64,000 nucleotides of DNA, from positions 248,001-312,000 of the forward strand of contig NZ_QMFA01000001.1 in the NCBI RefSeq assembly GCF_003285005.1. The letters run 5' to 3'. Shown in pieces: positions 45,043-53,687 of this stretch. The notes beneath the pieces are model-generated. The model saw nothing but the letters and a program-made list of their open reading frames with translations. It was not told the DNA's origin and ran no database searches. Position numbers and translations under genes: made by a program. Every line of letters starts with the position of its first letter. The first letter of the stretch is position 1. Source of the DNA: Paenibacillus sp. YN15 (GTDB lineage Bacteria; Bacillota; Bacilli; Paenibacillales; NBRC-103111).

Positions 45043-48000
45043 ATGCCCAGCATTCATAAATGGAAATGGCTCCACTGGTTGATGATTTTTCTGATCACCA
45101 GTACGTTGTTTTTGGGAGTGAACGCGCCTTTAAAGGTGCAGGCGGCTGTATACGATACAGCATTGCAGGCCGCAGTGGGGCCCGATGATATTGTTTTGGA
45201 CAGCACGGATTCCGTGCGGATAAATTCACCGGCAGCTACAGCGACTATGAACAAATGGGGCAGCTCAACGACAGATGCCAATAAGGGAAGACTATACAAT
45301 GATAATACACATCGTATTAACATTGCCGAAGGAATCGACGGGGCCACTGCCCAATATACTCCGGATATCCCCCAATCAGGTATTTATGAGGTGTATATCA
45401 CTTTCAATGGAGCCTCCGGCCGCGCGTCCAGTGTAAAATATGATATTTACCATAATTCCGTCACCGATACAGTCTATGTAGACCAGACGTCGTCTGCTTC
45501 CAACGGGAAGTGGCATAGTCTTGGCGGGTACTATTTTTCAAAGGGCAGCAGCAACTATGTAAAAATAGATACCACCGGTGCACGCGGCTGGGTTATGGCA
45601 GACGCAGTGCGCTTTGCGCCAGTATCTCTCGATCCTGCCGATAAGGATGATGATGCCACCTTAAGCGCTCTTGTTGTCAGTCCGGACCCCGGAACACTGA
45701 ACTTTAGCCCGGAGGTGACCGATTACAGCTTTGAAGTATTCAATACCGTACACACTATAGATGTGACGCCTACGGTCAGTTCGGCGGTTTACCAAAGTCT
45801 TACGGTGGATGGACAGGTCATATCCTCCCAAAGCACCGTTACGAAAACGCTTGCCCCAGGCTTGAACACGATAGCGATTGTGGTGACAGCCGAGGACGGA
45901 ACGGTTAAGACGTATCATGTAAATGTCATTCAGTTAAGCCATGATGGCAGCCTCAGCAATAATGCGAGGCTGAAAAGTCTCACCATCAATCCCGGGAAGC
46001 TTGCTTTTGAACCGGATATAACCGATTACAGCATCTCGGTGGAAAACAGTGTAGCCCATATAGATATTAGTCCGACGGCTGATTCAGAGGCATATAAAAA
46101 CCTGACGATTAAGAAATTCCAGACGGTTAGCGGAAGCATCAGTGGAGGAATTGAGGTCGTCGAAGGGAATGCCCAGTCGGCAGGGGTATACACCATCGGA
46201 CTTGAGCCGACTCTGCCGCGTGAAGTGGCGGGTTCCGCCGTAAATAGCACCACGATCACGATTTCTGTAAAAGCGGAAGATGATTATACTGTAAAAACCT
46301 ATACCATTTACGTAACCAGAGAGTCTGCTGATCCGATTAACGATCAGAAGCTTAGGGATCAGGTTCAGGAAGGAGATATTGTAGTCGATAATACGGATTT
46401 GGGTGTTATCAGAACCGGGGTATGGTCTCCCAGCCGGGGCAGCGAAGGGAAATATTTCGGGGGCGGCTATGAATTCGTTGACGGCAAGCTGGGAAAAGGG
46501 CAGACCATCCAATATAATCCCGTTATTCCAACGGAGGGTGCTTATGAGGTGTATGCCTTATACAATGGAGCTTCCAATCGTGCGGACAAGGTCTTATATG
46601 AAATCAACCATAAGGATGGGAAAACCGTTGTTGAGATCAACCAGAAAAATAACGGAGGAATGTGGGTTCCGCTGGGAACGTTTGATTTTGAAGCAGGCAG
46701 CGGCAGCTATGTGAAAATTGACAGCGCCGGCACCAATGGTTTTGTCATGGCGGATGCCATTCGCTTTGCCGTACCGACTGACCCCGGTGAGAATAATGAA
46801 TCGGAAAAACCGGAGCTGAAGGTCAATTATGCGCCGGCCGGCGATGTTATTTTCCAGTCGGGCTTTGAAGCGGGCTCCACAGGTGTGCCGAATCCCTCCG
46901 ATCCCGGAACGGTTCAGGATATTATCGGCAAGGATCTGTCCTTCGACACAGCGAATGATTGGGAAGCGGATCTGGATGGATATGAGAAGTTTGGAGATTT
47001 TGCCTTCCAGTATGCCCCAGGTACGAATGCCAGTGAGCGGACTGCAACAATTATTGATGATCCGACCAGGAGCGATGGCAGCAATAAAGTGCTTTCTTAT
47101 TGGCTTGGAAGTGTGGGAGATGCAGCCGACCGGGGGCGGATTCAATCCTATTTTACCGGGAATGAAGGTCTTGAGGAGGTATACTATACATTCAGGATGT
47201 ATCTTCATCCGGATCTGGAATTGATCAAGCAAAGCTTCGATTCCAACGGGTGGTTTACCATCTCGGAATTCTGGAATCAGCCCAGCTGGAAGGATTGGAC
47301 GCAATACCCCTTCAGGGTTGCCCTTAATCTTACAAAGGAAATAGGTTTTGATAAACCATTTCATTTCAGGGTATCAAGTCAAACAACACCGATTACGGGC
47401 GATGATTCCGTCGCCAGAGAATTCACCACCATATGGGAGGATAAGAACTACTGGAGCGTTCCTACGGGCAAATGGCTGGAATGCGAGATTTATTATAAAG
47501 AAGGAGATCAGAATACAGGAAGGTTCTATTTTGCTGTAACGCCTGAGGGAGAGGAGAAGAAGGTGCTGTTTAATGTTACCAACTGGACGCATCATCCGGA
47601 ATTGCCGGCTGCAGGCGGGCTGACTGACTTTCATCCGTTTAAAATGTATACCAGCAAGGAACTGACTAATTTTGTGAAAAGTATGGGTGGAGCCCTTCAG
47701 ATCTATTGGGATGATATCGCATTCTACCCGTCCATTGTATCGCTGGGCAGCACTGATTCCAGCTTAAGCAGTTTGAGAGTGAGTCCCGGAACAATATCGT
47801 CCGGTCCGGAGGAGGATATCGGCGGAAGCATAACGGCGATAGATGTGAATTCAACAGTTACACATGCGGTATATGACGGCAGCAAGCAGGTAGTGATCCT
47901 GAAGCTTGACGATTTGAAAAATACCAATTATCCGGTATTCCAAAATATTGCCGATTATGTGCAGGAAAAAGGGATTAAGGCTTCATTCGGCGTTATCGGA

Positions 48001-49737
48001 AATACGCTTGAGGATGACGGACAAAAGCAAGCCTATTATGATGCCATTAGAAACTGGGATAAAAACGGAATCGAGATATGGCACCATGGTTATGAGCATG
48101 TGATCACCGAATATAACGCCAGTCCTTTTGAAGCCCAAATGGAGAGCTTTGGCAAAACGGTGAACCTTTTGAAGGAGAAAACCGGAATTCATGTGCGCAG
48201 CTTTGGTTCTCCCTATAATAACAGTGACGCCACCACGGTGCAGGTATTGAATCAGTTTCCCGGAGTAAAGGTGAAGATGCTGGCAAGAGACCCGCAGGAA
48301 GAAGGGAAGCAGTTAAATCTGAATACCCGAGCGGATATGGAAACAGAGCCGGGTGTAGTGGATTATGATACGTTTGTGAACAATTATGTGAGCTATAAAA
48401 ACTCGCCGCACATTGTATTGCAAGGGCATCCGGGAATGTGGGATGCACATAGCCTGAGTGAGTTCAAAAAAATTGTGGATTTCCTGCTGGCGGAAAATGT
48501 TGAGTTTTTGACTCCCTATGAATATAATTTGGCTTTGAATGGAATGGAGCTGACGCCGTCTTTTGACAGCAATATAAAAACCTACGCGGCAACAGTTGAT
48601 GAGGATATGGATGCGGTTGCGATTATTGCCGCCCCCAACCATTCAGGAGCCGCAATAGCGCAAGGGGAAACCGGAATAAAAAGCTTGTCGCCGGGTTTGA
48701 ATACTTTCCAGATCCATGTTACCGCGCAGGATGGGATTGCAACGGATACCTACACCTTAGAGATAACAAGAAGCCAAAAACAACCCGGTGAAGACCCGGA
48801 TGAGGAAAATCCTCCGCCAACTGATGAAGATCCGGATGAAGAGAATCCTCCGCAAACCGGCAGCGGATCAGAACCGGAGCAGCCAAAAGAAAATGATCCG
48901 ATAGTGGTAAAAGGAGCCCTTCTGGAGGCAACCGCAACGATAAATTCTGCCACCGGGAACGCGAAATCGGAGATTGATCCGAAATTGTTCAACGCTGCCC
49001 TGGGTCAAGCCAAGCCGGATGATAAAGGGATAAGGAAAATAGAAATAAATGTAGCGGTTGCACAAGGCGCAAGAGTGTATGAAATCGTGCTGCCCGCAGG
49101 CATATTGACGAACATATCGCAGAAAGAGACGATAGAAATAAATACGGTTGTCGGGAATATAGAAATAAATGGAGGTTTATTAAAGGTAGCGCAAGGATCA
49201 GCGGCGAACATAACGTTTATCATTGGGGCAGCAGATTCACCGGATCTTGGCCGGCCTGTCATCAATGTGGAGCTAGCGGTTGATGGAACTAGGCTTGAAA
49301 AGAAAGATTTGGAGTCTTCCGTCAGGATATCCATACCATATTCACCGACGCCTGAAGAACTGAAAAAGCCTGAACACATTGTAGTAAAATATGTGGATAA
49401 GGCTGGAAATATGATTGCGGTGCCCAGTGGGAAATATGACCTTGCCACCGGATTGGTGAGCTTTAGTACCAATCATTTCGGCAATTATGCCATTTCCTTT
49501 GATGTAAAGACCTTTACTGATCTTGCAGCGTTCGGATGGGCTCAAAAAGAGATTGAGGTTCTCGCTTCAAAGGGGATCATAAACGGAACCGGCAACGGGA
49601 CCTTCAATCCGGGGGCAAGCATATCAAGAGCGGATTTTATCTTGCTGCTACAGGGGAACGGACAGTTTGTATATCCTCTCGGCAGCACAACCAGAGCCGA
49701 AGCCGCGGTAATGCTGTACAGAATATATAACCAGTAA
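45043..49737 (+). CDS. giant secreted protein: golvesin, cadherin-like, unassigned core, NodB deacetylase, damaged SLH
   Basis: A 1564-residue secreted protein after GGGAGGG, with a signal peptide ending near KVQAA. In order: golvesin domain (35-190), cadherin-like repeats (200-430), golvesin domain (about 440-585), the same unassigned core as the 36112 gene (about 600-905), a NodB-type deacetylase (about 945-1160) with LKLDDL and WHHGYEH as candidate metal ligands, a cadherin-like repeat, an acidic Pro-rich linker (DPDEENPP twice), a beta-rich region, and an SLH tail. The tail joins the start of the first SLH repeat (FTDLAAFGWAQ to ISRADFILLL) directly to the end of the last (TTRAEAAVMLYRIYNQ), so the middle is missing. 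The gene is visibly AT-richer than its neighbours, suggesting separate origin. Confidence 0.78.
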   Translation: MPSIHKWKWLHWLMIFLITSTLFLGVNAPLKVQAAVYDTALQAAVGPDDIVLDSTDSVRINSPAATATMNKWGSSTTDANKGRLYNDNTHRINIAEGIDGATAQYTPDIPQSGIYEVYITFNGASGRASSVKYDIYHNSVTDTVYVDQTSSASNGKWHSLGGYYFSKGSSNYVKIDTTGARGWVMADAVRFAPVSLDPADKDDDATLSALVVSPDPGTLNFSPEVTDYSFEVFNTVHTIDVTPTVSSAVYQSLTVDGQVISSQSTVTKTLAPGLNTIAIVVTAEDGTVKTYHVNVIQLSHDGSLSNNARLKSLTINPGKLAFEPDITDYSISVENSVAHIDISPTADSEAYKNLTIKKFQTVSGSISGGIEVVEGNAQSAGVYTIGLEPTLPREVAGSAVNSTTITISVKAEDDYTVKTYTIYVTRESADPINDQKLRDQVQEGDIVVDNTDLGVIRTGVWSPSRGSEGKYFGGGYEFVDGKLGKGQTIQYNPVIPTEGAYEVYALYNGASNRADKVLYEINHKDGKTVVEINQKNNGGMWVPLGTFDFEAGSGSYVKIDSAGTNGFVMADAIRFAVPTDPGENNESEKPELKVNYAPAGDVIFQSGFEAGSTGVPNPSDPGTVQDIIGKDLSFDTANDWEADLDGYEKFGDFAFQYAPGTNASERTATIIDDPTRSDGSNKVLSYWLGSVGDAADRGRIQSYFTGNEGLEEVYYTFRMYLHPDLELIKQSFDSNGWFTISEFWNQPSWKDWTQYPFRVALNLTKEIGFDKPFHFRVSSQTTPITGDDSVAREFTTIWEDKNYWSVPTGKWLECEIYYKEGDQNTGRFYFAVTPEGEEKKVLFNVTNWTHHPELPAAGGLTDFHPFKMYTSKELTNFVKSMGGALQIYWDDIAFYPSIVSLGSTDSSLSSLRVSPGTISSGPEEDIGGSITAIDVNSTVTHAVYDGSKQVVILKLDDLKNTNYPVFQNIADYVQEKGIKASFGVIGNTLEDDGQKQAYYDAIRNWDKNGIEIWHHGYEHVITEYNASPFEAQMESFGKTVNLLKEKTGIHVRSFGSPYNNSDATTVQVLNQFPGVKVKMLARDPQEEGKQLNLNTRADMETEPGVVDYDTFVNNYVSYKNSPHIVLQGHPGMWDAHSLSEFKKIVDFLLAENVEFLTPYEYNLALNGMELTPSFDSNIKTYAATVDEDMDAVAIIAAPNHSGAAIAQGETGIKSLSPGLNTFQIHVTAQDGIATDTYTLEITRSQKQPGEDPDEENPPPTDEDPDEENPPQTGSGSEPEQPKENDPIVVKGALLEATATINSATGNAKSEIDPKLFNAALGQAKPDDKGIRKIEINVAVAQGARVYEIVLPAGILTNISQKETIEINTVVGNIEINGGLLKVAQGSAANITFIIGAADSPDLGRPVINVELAVDGTRLEKKDLESSVRISIPYSPTPEELKKPEHIVVKYVDKAGNMIAVPSGKYDLATGLVSFSTNHFGNYAISFDVKTFTDLAAFGWAQKEIEVLASKGIINGTGNGTFNPGASISRADFILLLQGNGQFVYPLGSTTRAEAAVMLYRIYNQ

Positions 49738-49748
49738 AATCATGCAGA

Positions 49749-49789
49749 AAGCAGGGCCCCCGCCTCGATCAGGCGAAACAGCCCTGCTT
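49749..49789. terminator. bidirectional terminator between convergent genes
   Basis: AAGCAGGGC pairs perfectly with GCCCTGCTT, with an inner CGCCT/AGGCG hairpin. T-rich tracts follow on both strands, serving both the SLH giant and the carboxypeptidase. Confidence 0.75.
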
Positions 49790-49838
49790 TTGCTTTGTCC
49801 CGGATATCGCGGATGGGAGTCGCTTCCGCTCCACCTGC

Positions 49839-50930
49839 CTATCCGTTTACCGGAACGGCGTTTTGGAAATACTCTTCCAGTGTCCAACGGTTCTCATACA
49901 CGACCTTGGCAATATCGACGCCTACATAGCGGATATGCCACGGCTCGTAGCTGTAGCCGGTAATGTCTTCCTTGCCTTTGGGATAACGGATGATAAAGCC
50001 CGTTTCATGGGCGTGCTCCGCCAGCCACTTGCCCTCCTTGGTGGCGCCGAAGACCTCCTCCAGCCCAAACTTGGCGCTTTGGCTGGATACGTCAATGGCC
50101 AAACCCGTCTGATGCTCGCTGAAGCCCGGGCGTGCGCTGACCTTGTCCGCCTCCGCCTGGCCCTGGGTTTTGACGTTGTTGTTGTACACGCTCACCTGGG
50201 TGGCCCGGGAGCGGTAGCCGGACACGCCGTACAGCTTGATCCCGTCCGCGGAGGCTTGCTTAAACAGCTTCTCCAGCGCTTGGGCGGCTTCCTTGCGGAG
50301 CATCCGCTTTTCGGCTTTGCCGCTGAAGGAAAAGTCCACATTCGGCTCAACCAGGTCCGTCGGCTCGTAGTTGTCCGGCAGGCCGCGCTCCTTGTTCACC
50401 ACCACGGCAATATCTGTTTCGTTGGTGACGACATTTTTGCCGGAAACGGTTTTGACGGTATCCTCCAGGGCATATTTTATGGTAACGCCGACGGTTGCCT
50501 TCTTGCCCTGGTAATCTGCGCTGATGACGGCCTGGGAGCCGGTGACGCCTTTGGGGCCGGGCTTCACATTGCCGTTTGCATCAACCGCCACCAGATCGGG
50601 CTTGTCCGATGTATAGACGATGGCTTTGGCATCGGGGATGGCGGTTTTTTCCTTTTTGGCGTTGAAGCCGGTCACTGTAAGCTGCAGAGTCTGGCCCGGA
50701 GCCACTACAGCCTGGGCGGCCTCAAAAGCGATGGATTGGACGCTGCCGTTTTTGCCGGCGGTGGGAGACGCAGCTGCCGCGGTGGCTCCGGCAGAGCTTG
50801 CCGGGGATGAAGCCGATGCAGTGGGAGCGGGCTCCGCTTTGTCGCTGCCGCAGCCGCTTAAGGCCACACTTCCGGCCAAGAGGGAGCCGAAGAGGCAGAC
50901 GGTCAGCTTTTTCTTCGAAATGGATGACAT
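49839..50930 (-). CDS. VanY-type D-Ala-D-Ala carboxypeptidase lipoprotein
   Basis: A 363-residue lipoprotein starting at ATG 50930 after AAGGAGGA. The signal peptide ends in a lipobox LSGC (about 24-27), then a Ser/Ala/Pro tether and a bacterial Ig-like domain (about 60-150, IVYTSDKPDLVAVDANGNV). The C-terminal half is a VanY/peptidase M15B domain: SGYRSRATQ, the zinc-site SEHQTGLAIDV, and GYSYEPWHIRYVG with the last His ligand. Such enzymes trim the terminal D-Ala from peptidoglycan stem peptides at the outer membrane face. It is transcribed against the sugar locus and shares a terminator with it. It may be ordinary cell-wall maintenance, unconnected with the polysaccharide genes. Confidence 0.9.
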   Translation of the reverse strand: MSSISKKKLTVCLFGSLLAGSVALSGCGSDKAEPAPTASASSPASSAGATAAAASPTAGKNGSVQSIAFEAAQAVVAPGQTLQLTVTGFNAKKEKTAIPDAKAIVYTSDKPDLVAVDANGNVKPGPKGVTGSQAVISADYQGKKATVGVTIKYALEDTVKTVSGKNVVTNETDIAVVVNKERGLPDNYEPTDLVEPNVDFSFSGKAEKRMLRKEAAQALEKLFKQASADGIKLYGVSGYRSRATQVSVYNNNVKTQGQAEADKVSARPGFSEHQTGLAIDVSSQSAKFGLEEVFGATKEGKWLAEHAHETGFIIRYPKGKEDITGYSYEPWHIRYVGVDIAKVVYENRWTLEEYFQNAVPVNG

Positions 50931-51126
50931 GAGTTCCTCCTTGCCCCTGTCTTCAACACAGGGAAATGCTTGCTTGATACAAAAGAGCAACCCTATTATA
51001 GCACTCTAGCGGAACAATTGCCTAATACCGGGTAGCGGAGGCCAGAGAGAAAGAGGGAAGCGGGAGCATAATCCCAAGGCAGAGCAGCGGCCGACAAGCG
51101 TCTATTCTTCGCCGGAAGGTGATAGC
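50931..51126. other. gene-free stretch upstream of the carboxypeptidase
   Basis: It presumably holds the minus-strand promoter of the carboxypeptidase gene; no strong box pair was identified and no gene is visible up to array C. Confidence 0.3.
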
Positions 51127-51127
51127 T

Positions 51128-51307
51128 GCGGACAGAGAATCCGTTATTTTCCTCATATGCCCCGTTTCTCGATTTTCACGGACAGACGATCCCCTATTTC
51201 ACTCCGGAAGCATAGAGAATCCCCGTTTTTTCACACTTAACGGATTCTGTGTCCGCAACGGAGAAAAAAAGGCCAATTTTGGCCAAATAACGGAACCAGG
51301 GTCCGCC
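51128..51307. repeat. intergenic short-motif array C (GCGGACAGAGAATCCGTTA units)
   Basis: Direct variants lie at 51128-51150, 51177-51200 and 51209-51231; inverted variants at 51237-51256 and 51285-51307. The first unit starts GCGGACAGAGAATCCGTTA and ends TTTT; others diverge at several positions. The palindrome GGCCAATTTTGGCC lies near 51271. The direct-then-inverted layout is the same as in array B. Confidence 0.7.
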
Positions 51308-51427
51308 GCCAAATGAGACGCGCCACCATGCCTCCGGAGTCCGGGAGAATACCGATTGAGGGACCACGCGGCGGAGGCAGAGCCGGGGATGATCATATTG
51401 GCTGCCCGGTATGGAATAGCTTCCGTA

Positions 51428-51453
51428 CGCTTGACGTACCCCGGTACGCCTGC
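51428..51453 (+). repeat. dispersed intergenic repeat, copy 2
   Basis: CGCTTGACGTACCCCGGTA followed by CGCCTGC, nearly identical to 9070-9096. Here the central CGTACC-CC-GGTACG is a perfect inverted repeat. Confidence 0.55.
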
Positions 51454-51492
51454 GCGAAAGTGCCTTGCGTGGAACGAAGTCCGGCAAAATCT

Positions 51493-51518
51493 GCTCCCTT
51501 CGGAGTTTGCACACACAC
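51493..51518 (-). repeat. dispersed GT-rich repeat, copy 2
   Basis: This is the inverted copy of 27253-27278, with one mismatch in 26 bases. It lies downstream of array C, as copy 1 lies downstream of array B. Confidence 0.65.
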
Positions 51519-51586
51519 CCTAAAAAAAGATGCGGCATTTTGTCGAAACAAGTGGTAATCTTATAGCGGTCGGACCGGATTCGAGA

Positions 51587-51607
51587 TATAATATGAAAGC
51601 GTTTAAC
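51587..51607 (+). promoter_or_regulatory. -10 box and cre-like site before the DUF2334 gene
   Basis: TATAAT at 51587-51592 lacks a clear -35 partner. TGAAAGCGTTTAAC (51594-51607) follows at once and matches the cre consensus at 12 of 14 positions including the CG core, with the final CA lost. CcpA binding here would repress initiation, but the imperfect end lowers confidence. Confidence 0.4.
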
Positions 51608-51633
51608 CTCGCCTCCACAGGATGGTGTTCATC

Positions 51634-53544
51634 ATGAGTCTTCGTATCTCCCTTGCCAAAATAGCCGTTTCCTTCATCGCCCTGTCCTTGCTGTTTGCCT
51701 CCTACCAGATGATGCTGGCTTCCGGCGAAAACAGTGAGCCCAAGGTCATTATGCTCCGTCTGGAGGATGTGGGACCGGGAGGGGAATATTCCAATATGGA
51801 CCAGTTGGGCAAGCTCCGGACGGTTCTGGAGTACCTGGCCCAGCAGGGGGTTCATTACCAGATCGGGGTGATTCCCCGGTGGGTGAATTATTCGGAGGAG
51901 GGCTTAACCTATAGCCGCTCCCTGGACCAGCTGGGAGATTTGTATACCGAAAGCCTGGTCGCCATTCTGAAGAACGCCGCCAAGGAAGGGGCGGTCATCG
52001 GCATGCACGGCTTCACCCATCAGGCGGGCGAAACCAAACGGGCGGACGGCCACCAGGAAACCGGCATCGGCAATGAGTTTAATGTGGCGGATATGCCGGA
52101 GACGGCTGCGCCTGCCTTTGCCGAGCAGCGGGTGACGGAAGGGCTTAAAATATTCGATGCGGTGGGGATAACCCCCGCCTTCTGGGAGACGCCCCATTAC
52201 CATGGAGCGGTGGAGCAGTATCCGGTTTTTGCCTCCCAATTCGGAATTATCTACGAAAACGAAATCACCCAGCCCTCCCAAACGGAGATCCATCTGAAAA
52301 CGGACATCAACAAAGGGGCCGGAGCGCGGACAAGAGGCGTTGCCTATGTGCCCACTCCCTACTCGTACATTCCCTACAACAAGGATGAAAAGCTGATTAC
52401 GGATCAATTGGGCAAAACGGATAAGCTGCCTTCCTTCTTTTATCATGCTTTCCTGGAGTTTAAATTTCTGCAGCCGGTGGTGGATGAGAACGGTACGCAG
52501 GTTTACCGCAACGGTCTGCCGGAATATGCCTACCCGGAGAAAAGCAAAACCAATCTGCAGCGGCTCATTACCGCCATCAAGGACAGGGGGTATACGTTCC
52601 AGTCCCTTCTGGACGAGGTGCCTTTTACCCCTTGGTCGGAGCTGCCCGCCGGCACCATGGGCCGCAACACCCGTTTGGGTGACGCTACCGGGGACGGTCA
52701 GGCGGATGCGGTCATCTGGCAGGAGCAGGGCCAAGTGGAGGTGCGGCCGGGCAGCTACCGCGGCAAACGCAGCGATCCTCTGCCCGCGGCAGCGGTGTGG
52801 GCCCAGATTCCCAAGCAGAAGGGGGATCTGTTCAGCCTGAAGGATGCCAACGCCGACGGCTCCGCAGATTTGTGGGTGATCCGGGCGGCCGGACAGCTGG
52901 AGCTGTACCTGGCAGGCAGCGGAATCTATTCCCTCTCCGGCACATGGAAGCTCCCCGAGCTCCCGGCGTTAAGCGCGGTCCAGGTGCTGCGCCAGCGGGA
53001 CGGCGGCTTCGCCCTGGCCGTGGTAACCGCCAACGGAGCGCAGCTGATCCCGTACACGAAGCAAAACGGGGAATGGAAGCGCGGCGAGGAAAAGCGGGGC
53101 CGGGTGGCGGATTACCGGACCATGCAGCTCATTGCCGACAAGCAAACCGGCGCAGACCGGCTGGCGTATTGCCGCAAAACCGGAAATGCCTGCATCCGGC
53201 TGGAGGTATTGCCAGGAGGCGATTCATGGACAGCGGAGCGCAGGGAAATTCCGCTCTCCGGCGGCATGGGCGACCGGCAGCTGGCCGGAGATTTTAACGG
53301 AGACGGTCTGGAGGATATGCTGATCTGGCACGACTCGGACCGCAGGGTATCGCTGTACCGCCAGGACGCGGACGGGAACTATGCCAAGCTGTCGTCCCTG
53401 GGGCCTTGGGGGCTGGAGGGGGCGCGGCCCGCAGCCATGGATCTGGACGGGGACGGCCGGACGGATCTGGCTTTGGTGGAGCCGGACGGGTCTCTGGATA
53501 CGGCAATGTCGTTTCAGATGCGGGAATGGATTCCGGAAGAATAG
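51634..53544 (+). CDS. secreted DUF2334 (deacetylase-like) protein with FG-GAP repeats
   Basis: A protein of about 636 residues; ATG 51634 fits the signal peptide best, though ATG 51622 is possible and neither has a strong ribosome site. After a membrane-type N-terminus (LAKIAVSFIALSLLFASY) comes a DUF2334-like deacetylase barrel (about 30-330): VIMLRLEDVGPG at the metal-site strand, VHYQIGVIPRW, VIGMHGFTHQAGE and AFWETPHYHG. The last 290 residues are FG-GAP/VCBS-like propeller repeats (LGDATGDGQADAVIWQ, LKDANADGSADLWVI, AGDFNGDGLEDMLIW, AMDLDGDGRTDLALV) with calcium-site Asp patterns. The combination suggests a surface enzyme that binds and perhaps deacetylates an exopolysaccharide; the substrate is unknown. 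A terminator follows. Confidence 0.82.
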   Translation: MSLRISLAKIAVSFIALSLLFASYQMMLASGENSEPKVIMLRLEDVGPGGEYSNMDQLGKLRTVLEYLAQQGVHYQIGVIPRWVNYSEEGLTYSRSLDQLGDLYTESLVAILKNAAKEGAVIGMHGFTHQAGETKRADGHQETGIGNEFNVADMPETAAPAFAEQRVTEGLKIFDAVGITPAFWETPHYHGAVEQYPVFASQFGIIYENEITQPSQTEIHLKTDINKGAGARTRGVAYVPTPYSYIPYNKDEKLITDQLGKTDKLPSFFYHAFLEFKFLQPVVDENGTQVYRNGLPEYAYPEKSKTNLQRLITAIKDRGYTFQSLLDEVPFTPWSELPAGTMGRNTRLGDATGDGQADAVIWQEQGQVEVRPGSYRGKRSDPLPAAAVWAQIPKQKGDLFSLKDANADGSADLWVIRAAGQLELYLAGSGIYSLSGTWKLPELPALSAVQVLRQRDGGFALAVVTANGAQLIPYTKQNGEWKRGEEKRGRVADYRTMQLIADKQTGADRLAYCRKTGNACIRLEVLPGGDSWTAERREIPLSGGMGDRQLAGDFNGDGLEDMLIWHDSDRRVSLYRQDADGNYAKLSSLGPWGLEGARPAAMDLDGDGRTDLALVEPDGSLDTAMSFQMREWIPEE

Positions 53545-53552
53545 CAAACAAG

Positions 53553-53580
53553 ACCCGGCCGGAAATGCCGGGTTTATTGT
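53553..53580 (+). terminator. terminator of the DUF2334 gene
   Basis: ACCCGGC pairs with GCCGGGT across a short loop, followed by TTATTGTTT. Confidence 0.7.
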
Positions 53581-53620
53581 TTGAATTTTGGCGGTTTTTG
53601 GTGTTTTTGGCGTCATGTAC

Positions 53621-53650
53621 TTGTTCAGTCGGGTATCCATTTGGCATAAT
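53621..53650 (+). promoter_or_regulatory. candidate promoter of the surface-glycosylation operon
   Basis: TTGTTC (53621-53626) and CATAAT (53645-53650) are 18 bases apart, 38 bases before the start codon of the mannosyltransferase gene. Confidence 0.4.
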
Positions 53651-53687
53651 GGTAGAAGAATGCAAGAGACGGGTGGAGGTTGCTTAG

